Assembly (NCBI GenBank): GCA_009701115.1
Contig: WLKR01000015.1
Span: 1 to 12,652 of the forward strand
Reading direction: 5' to 3'
Source: Actinomycetota bacterium
Lineage (GTDB): Bacteria; Actinomycetota; Acidimicrobiia; Acidimicrobiales; RAAP-2
Length of the DNA: 12,652 nucleotides
Positions within the stretch are counted from its first letter, which is position 1; each line of letters opens with the position of its first letter. Shown piece after piece: positions 6,829 to 12,652 of this stretch. The notes beneath the pieces are model-generated. The model was not told the origin of the DNA, made no database searches, and saw only the letters and a list, made by a program, of their open reading frames with translations. The translations under genes were made by a program, and so were the position numbers.

Positions 6829-9033
6829 ATGGCGGGGTTAAGGGAGAGGCTTCGCTCAGCGCGAGGCGTCGCCTGGGTCCTGATTGCCGCCTTCGTCGCC
6901 GTGGTCGGCCACTCCTCATCAAATGCCTTTGGGCAGATTTTTCTGCTCGTCACAATCTTGCTACTCCCGGGATCGGCCATTGCCTCCCTGTTGAAGATTC
7001 GCTTGGAGAGTATTTCCTCGCGTGTGATTTTGACCGTGGCTTTTGGGACGTCATTCATCATGGTGATGGGCTATCTCGTCTCGCTGGCCGGCCCCCACGT
7101 TGGAGTCGATCGACCTCTTGATCGGATTCCCCAACTTTGGATCTGGGGTGTTGTTCTTCTCGTACTGACCATCGCGTGTGCGATTGTGAAGCGAGACCCG
7201 GTTTCGTACGTCTTTGAAGGTGTCGAGCCGTATCACGTTTACTACTCCTCAATCTTTTTGGTCTTCCCCATTGTCGCTGCGATTGGTGCATTCCGTCTCA
7301 ATGGTGGACACGGCAACGATGTCGCCGTCGTAAATCTCGTCGTCATTATTGGACTCGTCGTCTTTACTTCGATTGTCACCTGGCGCCGTGACGTTCGCTT
7401 CCCAATCTCAGCCCTGATCTACTCCATCTCCCTGGCAGTGGTGTGGTCGTATTCGCTTCGTGCTGAACACCTGAACGGCTGGGATATCCAGCAGGAGTTC
7501 GGGGTCTGTATGCAGACCTTCAATCGAGGCATTTGGATAGTCCCGCCTGATCACTCGGCTTACGCCGCGATGCTGTCCTTGACATCGTTCCCCGTTCAGC
7601 TGCATTCACTTTCCGGGGTCGCCTTCACTTGGATCTTCAAGGCCGTATTCACTGCCCTCTTGGCGTTGGTGCCGCTGGGTATTTTCCTCTCCGTACGTCG
7701 AGTAGCCACCGATGGTGCCGCTACGGCAACTTCCTCTCTGCTCGTTATTGGTTCGATCGCCTATCCCCAGGAGATGGCAACCTTGGGTCGTCAGGCCATC
7801 GCGTTTGTGCTCCTGACGAGCATCGTGGTGATCTTGGGTGAGAATATCGGCACGAGAAATCAACGCCTCTACTTCATGGTGATGGGCGTCAGTCTCTCGT
7901 TTACGCACTATTCGACGGCCTACTTCCAAGCCTCGATTTTGTTTGTGGCGTGGCTGGCCACCTTTATCGCGACGGGCTTTAAACGAAAAAATCGAAGAGA
8001 AACTGTTATCACCTTCGGTCCCGTGATTTGCACGCTGATTGCAGCGGTCACCTGGAACCTCGTTATCACCGATAACAATGCCCTGGTCAAGCCGTCAAGC
8101 CGAATTGTGGAGTCCGGCCTCGCCCTTAGCGCGTCGAGCGGAATCAAGAAAGTTCCGGTCGAGCAATACCAGGGTGAGATTCTCGCCTCGCTGAAGGTTC
8201 TGGTCCCTCAGCTTGAAGTACTGCGCGAGGGTCGCACGCACACCCTTCAGGACACTGCCGTGCCGACACTGAAGGGTGTTGCGCCTGGTCTGATTGACAT
8301 CTGGAACAAAATCACCATCTTGAAATCCGACCTCGTGAACGTGGCTTTGTCTCTGTCTGTCCCGTACCTGCTCTACCTGTGGAAACGTGAGCCCGAGCGT
8401 TACAGCACAGAAGAAGACCTCTTCGCCCTCGGTGTCGGTGCTCTCTTCGGAGCCATGCTCTTCCGGTTCTCGGGCACCTTGGCCCAGTTTTACAACCCCG
8501 AACGCGGAGCGCTCCTCTCGAATCTCTACTTCTCCGTTCCCTTGGCGGTTGCCATCATGCGATCTATTCGCTGGCGTCCCAAACTCACGGGCACTCTCGT
8601 TATCTCGGCGATGGCTATTGCGATGTTCGACGTGTTTGGTCTTTCACGCTTCCTCATCGGCGGAGGCGCCCCATCGTCGATTGTCGGCCAGAGCGAGTCC
8701 TCTGAGCGATTCTTTGTTTCCGAAGCTGAGTACAACGCGGCCCTTTGGGCTCAGGCTCATATTCCTAAGAACAATCTCGTTCAGACCGACCAGTACGGCA
8801 AAATCGCCTTTCTGAACGCCCCGGGCAAGTACAACCTCCTTTCCGCCTACGCCCCGAACATCTTGGACTGGCGTGCATTCGTCTACGAATCCAAAGTCAA
8901 CCTGATTAACCACCGTTCTCGTGGGGAAACCAAGAACTCTCACCACACCACGATTTACGTGACGCCGACGAAGTACTTCGACGACAACTACCGCGTCGTG
9001 TATTCCTCCGAATTTGCCCGCATGTACCACTAA
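6829..9033 (+). CDS. Polytopic membrane protein, DUF2206-like, probable GT-C type glycosyltransferase
   Basis: A 734-residue integral membrane protein with about 12-14 hydrophobic segments, spread over residues 13-410 and again over 510-620, then a soluble C-terminal part (about 640-734) likely outside the cell. The N-terminal LLLPGSAIASLL, the loop LRAEHLNGWDIQQEF (Asp219 following a membrane helix), the FTWIFKAVFTALLALVPLG segment and LSFTHYSTAYF (357-367) resemble DUF2206 proteins as I remember them, and an acidic residue in an early outer loop is a GT-C trait. If so, it would transfer a sugar from a polyprenyl-phosphate donor on the outer face, a natural partner for the DPM1-like GT2 upstream. 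A hydrophilic stretch at about 415-495 is probably another outer loop. ATG 6829 follows GGGGGGAA. No Pfam search was possible; a polymerase or flippase role is an alternative. Confidence 0.75.
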   Translation: MAGLRERLRSARGVAWVLIAAFVAVVGHSSSNAFGQIFLLVTILLLPGSAIASLLKIRLESISSRVILTVAFGTSFIMVMGYLVSLAGPHVGVDRPLDRIPQLWIWGVVLLVLTIACAIVKRDPVSYVFEGVEPYHVYYSSIFLVFPIVAAIGAFRLNGGHGNDVAVVNLVVIIGLVVFTSIVTWRRDVRFPISALIYSISLAVVWSYSLRAEHLNGWDIQQEFGVCMQTFNRGIWIVPPDHSAYAAMLSLTSFPVQLHSLSGVAFTWIFKAVFTALLALVPLGIFLSVRRVATDGAATATSSLLVIGSIAYPQEMATLGRQAIAFVLLTSIVVILGENIGTRNQRLYFMVMGVSLSFTHYSTAYFQASILFVAWLATFIATGFKRKNRRETVITFGPVICTLIAAVTWNLVITDNNALVKPSSRIVESGLALSASSGIKKVPVEQYQGEILASLKVLVPQLEVLREGRTHTLQDTAVPTLKGVAPGLIDIWNKITILKSDLVNVALSLSVPYLLYLWKREPERYSTEEDLFALGVGALFGAMLFRFSGTLAQFYNPERGALLSNLYFSVPLAVAIMRSIRWRPKLTGTLVISAMAIAMFDVFGLSRFLIGGGAPSSIVGQSESSERFFVSEAEYNAALWAQAHIPKNNLVQTDQYGKIAFLNAPGKYNLLSAYAPNILDWRAFVYESKVNLINHRSRGETKNSHHTTIYVTPTKYFDDNYRVVYSSEFARMYH

Positions 9034-9035
9034 GG

Positions 9036-9070
9036 CCGGTCCGAGGTAGCCCTTCGTCCGGTAGATTGTT
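9036..9070 (+). terminator. Imperfect hairpin after the membrane-protein gene, possible terminator
   Basis: Three bases after the stop, CCGG (9036-9039) can pair with CCGG (9058-9061). Inside, CGAGG (9042-9046) can pair with CTTCG (9052-9056) with one G-U, across a small internal bulge and a 5-nt loop. The following TAGATTGTTG is only moderately T-rich, so termination would be weak. It is well placed to end the glycan module before guaB3. Confidence 0.35.
9062..9067 (+). promoter_or_regulatory. Possible -10 element for guaB3
   Basis: TAGATT, the same hexamer as the -10 candidate at 6765-6770, lies 46 nt before the guaB3 start. No matching -35 was found at 16-18 nt spacing. The short leader that would follow holds an imperfect ACCGC/GCGGT hairpin (9074-9078 with 9091-9095). 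Confidence 0.3.
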
Positions 9071-9112
9071 GGCACCGCGACGCCCTGGTGGCGGTTTATA
9101 ACGGAGGTCATT

Positions 9113-10276
9113 GTGGCTGAGGTAGAGATCGGCATTTACAAGTCGGCACGTCAAGCGTACGGTTTTGACGACATTGCGATTGTGCCCTCTCGCCGAACTC
9201 GAGACCCCGAAGACGTCGACATTGCCTGGCAGCTCGACGCCTACAAGTTTGAACTCCCCCTCCTCGCCTCCGCAATGGACGGCGTAGTTTCTCCGGCCAC
9301 CGCCATTGAAATCGGCAAGCTCGGTGGGCTCGGTGTTTTGAATCTCGAAGGACTATGGACTCGCTACGACGACCCCACGCCGCTATTTGATGAAATCCGC
9401 GAACTCGACAATGACCGGGCCACCGCTCGCATGCAGCAGATGTATCTCGAGCCAATCAAGTTGGAGCTCGTTACGCAGCGCATTCGTGAAATGAAGGCCG
9501 CCGGCGTTACTACTTCAGCTTCAGTCACACCACAACGCACGAACTGGATGGCCAAAGCCATCGCCGATGCCGAGTTAGACATTCTGGTTATTCAGGGCAC
9601 GGTGGTTTCGGCCGAGCACGTGAGCAAGACGGTTGAGCCACTCAATCTCAAGAGCTTCATTCGTGAATTCGAAATCCCCACCATTGTTGGCGGTTGCGCC
9701 AGCTACCAGGCGGCCTTGCACTTGATGCGCACGGGTGCCGTTGGCGTGCTCGTGGGCGTTGGTCCCGGCAATGCCTGCACCACCCGAGGTGTTCTTGGCA
9801 TCGGTGTTCCTCAGGCAACGGCAATTGCTGACGTCGCTGGTGCTCGTATGCGTCACCTCGACGAGACTGGTGTCTACGTCCACGTCATCGCCGACGGTGG
9901 AATGAGCAAGGGCGGCGATGTCGCTAAGGCCATTGCCTGTGGTGCTGACGCTGTGATGATCGGATCACCATTGTCCAGCGCCACCGAAGCACCGGCCAGC
10001 GGTTTCCACTGGGGCATGGCCACATTCCACCCCACGTTGCCTCGAGGCGCCCGCGTGCGCACCGAAGTTCGTGGATCGCTTCGTGAAATTCTCCTCGGCC
10101 CCGCCACGGAGAACGATGGTCGTATGAATCTCTTCGGCGCACTTCGCACTTCGATGGCTACGTGTGGCTACGAGACACTGAAGGAATTCCAAAAGGCCGA
10201 GATCATGCTCGCCCCCTCTCTGCAAACTGAAGGAAAGCAGCTCCAGCGCTCGCAGGGCGTCGGCATGGGCCATTGA
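9113..10276 (+). CDS. guaB3: GuaB3 family IMP dehydrogenase (no CBS domains)
   Basis: Cytoplasmic TIM-barrel enzyme of the IMPDH/GMP reductase superfamily, expected to oxidise IMP to XMP with NAD, the committed step to GMP. It has 387 residues, the size of the GuaB3 subgroup: classical GuaB has about 490 with an inserted CBS pair, which is absent here. The catalytic loop reads [15 protein letters not shown] with the nucleophile Cys222. [12 protein letters not shown] (258-269) and [12 protein letters not shown] form the phosphate-binding region, and the C-terminal [15 protein letters not shown] is typical of the subgroup. The start is GTG with ACGGAGG (GGAGG 9103-9107) 5 nt upstream. Its TGA overlaps the guaA start. 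Cyanobacterial GuaB3 has been reported to have IMP dehydrogenase activity, whereas mycobacterial GuaB3 was long regarded as of uncertain function, so activity is likely but not certain. Confidence 0.93.
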   Translation: MAEVEIGIYKSARQAYGFDDIAIVPSRRTRDPEDVDIAWQLDAYKFELPLLASAMDGVVSPATAIEIGKLGGLGVLNLEGLWTRYDDPTPLFDEIRELDNDRATARMQQMYLEPIKLELVTQRIREMKAAGVTTSASVTPQRTNWMAKAIADAELDILVIQGTVVSAEHVSKTVEPLNLKSFIREFEIPTIVGGCASYQAALHLMRTGAVGVLVGVGPGNACTTRGVLGIGVPQATAIADVAGARMRHLDETGVYVHVIADGGMSKGGDVAKAIACGADAVMIGSPLSSATEAPASGFHWGMATFHPTLPRGARVRTEVRGSLREILLGPATENDGRMNLFGALRTSMATCGYETLKEFQKAEIMLAPSLQTEGKQLQRSQGVGMGH

Positions 10277-11814
10277 GCTCAACCGTTCTCGTAGTCGACT
10301 TTGGGGCGCAGTACGCGCAGCTGATTGCGCGTCGTGTCCGAGAGGCTCACGTTTTTTCCGAGATTGTGCCGGCATCAATTAGCGCCGAAGAAGTACGCCG
10401 TCGAGCTCCTGGTGCCATCATCTTGTCCGGTGGTCCCAAGTCGGTCTATGAGACTCCGGCTCCTTCGCTTGATCCCGGCATTTACGAACTGGGAATTCCA
10501 ATTCTCGGTATCTGTTACGGGGCCCAACTCATGGCCCAGCAACTTGGTGGGGTAGTGACCTCGACCGGGGGCGGTGAGTACGGACGAACCACGCTTACCC
10601 GCACCGGTACTAGCGATCTCTTGGCGGAGGTACCCGAGGCGTCGGACAGCTGGATGAGCCACGGTGACGCCATCACGCAGGTGCCGGAGGGTTTTGTAGC
10701 CACGGCTTCAACGCCGTTGGCCCCCATCGCCGCCATGGAAGACAACACTCGTCGCTTCTACGCCGTGCAGTACCACCCAGAAGTCGCGCACTGTGACTTC
10801 GGGCAAGACATCATCGAAAACTTCCTCCACCACCTGGCCGCGCTACCCGCCTCGTGGACCAATACCAACATCATCGATGATCAGGTGGCGATTATTCGCG
10901 AGAAGGTCGGCTCCGAGCGTGTGCTGTGCGCTCTCTCCGGTGGCGTTGACTCGGCTGTCGCAGCCGCCATGGTGACGCGGGCTATTGGCAAGCAACTCAC
11001 CTGCGTCTTCGTGGACACGGGACTTATGCGGGCCAACGAGGGCGAACAGATTGAGCAGACGTTCGTCAAGCAGTTCGGTGTCGAGCTGATTCACGTAAAG
11101 GCTCAGGACCGTTTCTTCGACGCTCTCGCCGGCGTGACGGACCCCGAACGCAAGCGCAAGATCATTGGCGAACTCTTCATTCGGGAGTTTGAGGCCGTCG
11201 CTCGCGAGCTCGGCGCTGGTGGCGAAGGCCCCCGCTTCTTGGTCCAAGGGACGCTGTATCCCGACGTCATCGAATCCGGTTCGGGGCACGCCGCAAATAT
11301 CAAGAGTCACCACAACGTCGGTGGCCTCCCCGAAGACCTTTCCTTCGACTTGATCGAACCACTGCGCACCCTGTTTAAGGATGAAGTTCGAAAGGTCGGC
11401 GAAGAGCTGGGCCTCCCTAGTGAAATCGTCTGGCGTCAGCCCTTCCCGGGTCCTGGACTCGGAGTGCGCATCATTGGCGAAGTAACTCGCGAGCGGGCGG
11501 AGATTCTGCGAGCTGCCGATTACGTCGTTGTGGATGAAATTCGCAAGGCCGGACTCTACCGAGAACTGTGGCAGAGCTTCGCCGTGTTACCGGCAGTCCG
11601 TACAGTGGGCGTTATGGGCGATGGCCGAACCTACGCGTATCCAATCATCATTCGCGCCGTTACGAGCGACGACGCCATGACGGCCGACTGGGCCCGCCTG
11701 CCCTACGACGTTATTGAATCAATATCGAACCGACTTATTCGTGAAGTGCCGGGAGTGAATCGCGTTGCGTTGGACGTAACGAGCAAGCCGCCAGGCACGA
11801 TTGAGTGGGAGTGA
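10273..11814 (+). CDS. guaA: GMP synthase (glutamine-hydrolysing)
   Basis: Cytoplasmic enzyme converting XMP, ATP and glutamine to GMP, the last step of guanine nucleotide synthesis. At 513 residues it is complete and of normal length. The N-terminal class I glutamine amidotransferase domain shows LSGGPKSVY (51-59), the nucleophile Cys81 in GICYGAQ, and the rest of the triad in YHPEVAH (His168, Glu170). The ATP-pyrophosphatase domain carries the P-loop SGGVDS (222-227), and the C-terminal dimerisation domain has [13 protein letters not shown] and ends KPPGTIEWE, the canonical GuaA tail. The start is TTG (10273), overlapping the guaB3 TGA as TTGA; no other in-frame start lies near and the ribosome binding site is weak, so translational coupling is likely. 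The same kind of 4-nt overlap links it to the helicase downstream. Confidence 0.98.
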   Translation: MSSTVLVVDFGAQYAQLIARRVREAHVFSEIVPASISAEEVRRRAPGAIILSGGPKSVYETPAPSLDPGIYELGIPILGICYGAQLMAQQLGGVVTSTGGGEYGRTTLTRTGTSDLLAEVPEASDSWMSHGDAITQVPEGFVATASTPLAPIAAMEDNTRRFYAVQYHPEVAHCDFGQDIIENFLHHLAALPASWTNTNIIDDQVAIIREKVGSERVLCALSGGVDSAVAAAMVTRAIGKQLTCVFVDTGLMRANEGEQIEQTFVKQFGVELIHVKAQDRFFDALAGVTDPERKRKIIGELFIREFEAVARELGAGGEGPRFLVQGTLYPDVIESGSGHAANIKSHHNVGGLPEDLSFDLIEPLRTLFKDEVRKVGEELGLPSEIVWRQPFPGPGLGVRIIGEVTRERAEILRAADYVVVDEIRKAGLYRELWQSFAVLPAVRTVGVMGDGRTYAYPIIIRAVTSDDAMTADWARLPYDVIESISNRLIREVPGVNRVALDVTSKPPGTIEWE

Positions 11815-12652
11815 GCCAAGGCTCATTTGGTGATGCGGAGCTATGGGGTGACCAGTCTCCGGCCCCCTTCCTTGACGCCGCACGTCTTACTGATGACCTC
11901 ACGGAGCCGCAACGTCAAGCGGTAACGCATCCTGGTGGTCCTCTGCTTGTGGTGGCCGGAGCTGGCTCTGGTAAGACCCGCGTCTTAACTCGCCGCGTTG
12001 CCTATCTCCTTGAAGTCGACCGCGTGGCCCCGTGGGAAATTCTCGCCATCACCTTTACCAACAAGGCCGCGGACGAGATGAAGCGACGCGTCGCCGAACT
12101 GGTGGGCAGTCGTTCGGAGCGCATGTGGGTCCAAACCTTCCACTCCGCCTGTCTGCGTTTACTGCGAGCGAATGCCGGCGTCTTGGGCTTTGAACCTGGA
12201 TTTACGATCTATGACTCCGACGAGAGCCGAAGCGAAGTTGAGCGGATTATGAAGGACTTGGGCATCGACGTGAAGGCGACGAAGCCCCGTTCTGTGTTGG
12301 CCATGATTTCGGCCGCCAAGAACGCCATGCAGTCTCCCGATGCCTACCTCGAGGTCGACGCCGAGCCCAAGCGCGAGATGGTGGCCAAGGTCTACCAGCG
12401 TTACGAGGACTCCTTGCGCCGGGCGAATGCGATGGACTTCGATGACTTGCTACTCAACGCCGTTCGCATGCTGCAAAAAGATGCCGAAGTCCGCCAGCGA
12501 TACCAGCGTCAGTTTCGCCACGTTCTGGTAGATGAATTCCAAGACACCAACGGAGTGCAGAACAAGCTCGTGGAGATTCTGGCCGAGCACCATGGCAATA
12601 TCTGTGTCGTCGGCGATGCCGACCAATCGATCTATCGATTCCGAGCGGCCGA
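11811..12652 (+). CDS. pcrA: ATP-dependent DNA helicase PcrA/UvrD (superfamily 1A), 3'-truncated
   Basis: N-terminal 280 residues of a 3'-5' DNA helicase acting in nucleotide excision and replication-coupled repair; the rest lies beyond the window. After a 30-residue leader, TEPQRQAV (31-38) is the Q motif. [11 protein letters not shown] (47-57) is Walker [14 protein letters not shown] (78-90) motif Ia, and [12 protein letters not shown] (108-119) motif Ib. VDEFQDTN (240-247) is motif II with the catalytic Asp-Glu, and [15 protein letters not shown] (266-280) motif III. Motifs IV-VI and the PcrA-type C-terminus cannot be checked, so pcrA versus another UvrD-like paralogue is not settled. The start GTG (11811) overlaps the guaA stop as GTGA, with GGGAG-like purines in the guaA tail acting as ribosome binding site. 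Motif III ends RFRAAD where many relatives have FRGA. Confidence 0.93.
   Translation, partial: MSQGSFGDAELWGDQSPAPFLDAARLTDDLTEPQRQAVTHPGGPLLVVAGAGSGKTRVLTRRVAYLLEVDRVAPWEILAITFTNKAADEMKRRVAELVGSRSERMWVQTFHSACLRLLRANAGVLGFEPGFTIYDSDESRSEVERIMKDLGIDVKATKPRSVLAMISAAKNAMQSPDAYLEVDAEPKREMVAKVYQRYEDSLRRANAMDFDDLLLNAVRMLQKDAEVRQRYQRQFRHVLVDEFQDTNGVQNKLVEILAEHHGNICVVGDADQSIYRFRAA

Noticed and set aside
8387..8815. 142-codon plus-strand frame within the polytopic protein gene
   Set aside because: It is very Ser/Arg-rich with no motif, and overlaps an unbroken, hydrophobically patterned frame of the real gene.
8644..9135. 163-codon minus-strand open frame over the end of the membrane-protein gene
   Set aside because: It is antisense to the C-terminal domain and runs into the guaB3 start. 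No ribosome binding site or recognisable motif was seen.
10843..11313. 156-codon minus-strand open frame within guaA
   Set aside because: It is fully antisense to the conserved ATP-pyrophosphatase region of guaA, and its composition reflects the complement of guaA codons.
1..12652. tRNA/rRNA genes, CRISPR arrays, insertion sequences, toxin-antitoxin or phage-defence genes
   Set aside because: The gaps between genes are all under about 115 nt and show no cloverleaf, spaced repeats or terminal inverted repeats. No protein has transposase, nuclease or defence motifs other than the housekeeping helicase.

Overview
The window looks like a chromosomal segment of an actinobacterium, with moderate-to-high GC. 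The clues are an actinobacterial-type MMPL transporter, a CBS-less GuaB3-type IMP dehydrogenase placed directly before guaA, frequent GTG/TTG starts with 4-nt stop/start overlaps, and TAGATT-like -10 boxes. Acidimicrobiia is my best guess at class level, but that is inference from gene style and not proven. There are no RNA genes, insertion sequences, CRISPR arrays or prophage genes.

Layout. (1) 1-1082: the 3' part of a metal-dependent amidohydrolase of the YtcJ type, cut by the left edge. (2) 1079-3238, minus strand: a complete MMPL/RND-family exporter, convergent with the amidohydrolase; the two TAG stops share one CTAG. (3) 3353-4120: a Nudix hydrolase of the CoA-pyrophosphatase type, divergent from the MMPL gene across a 114-nt gap. 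(4) 4206-9033: four co-directional genes that look like a small surface-glycan or glycoconjugate module. They are a DPM1-like family 2 glycosyltransferase, a small secreted or signal-anchored beta-rich protein of unknown function, a GT4 glycosyltransferase, and a 734-residue polytopic membrane protein resembling the DUF2206/GT-C type. (5) 9113-12652: guaB3, guaA and the 5' part of a PcrA/UvrD helicase, linked by 4-nt overlaps; the helicase runs off the right edge.

How the parts may work together. In region 4, the GT2 probably charges a polyprenyl phosphate with a sugar, the GT4 acts on the cytoplasmic side, and the polytopic protein could transfer the lipid-linked sugar on the outer face, where the small Ig-like protein would also sit. 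This is inference from family knowledge and gene order. In region 5, GuaB3 (IMP to XMP) and GuaA (XMP to GMP) form a short GMP pathway, translationally coupled to a DNA-repair helicase.

The least understood part is 5060-9033: the 176-residue secreted protein and the DUF2206-like membrane protein. The membrane-protein gene has a promoter-like element of its own with a palindrome over the -35 box, and a leader that could fold its ribosome binding site into a hairpin. The rest is largely conventional chromosomal content.
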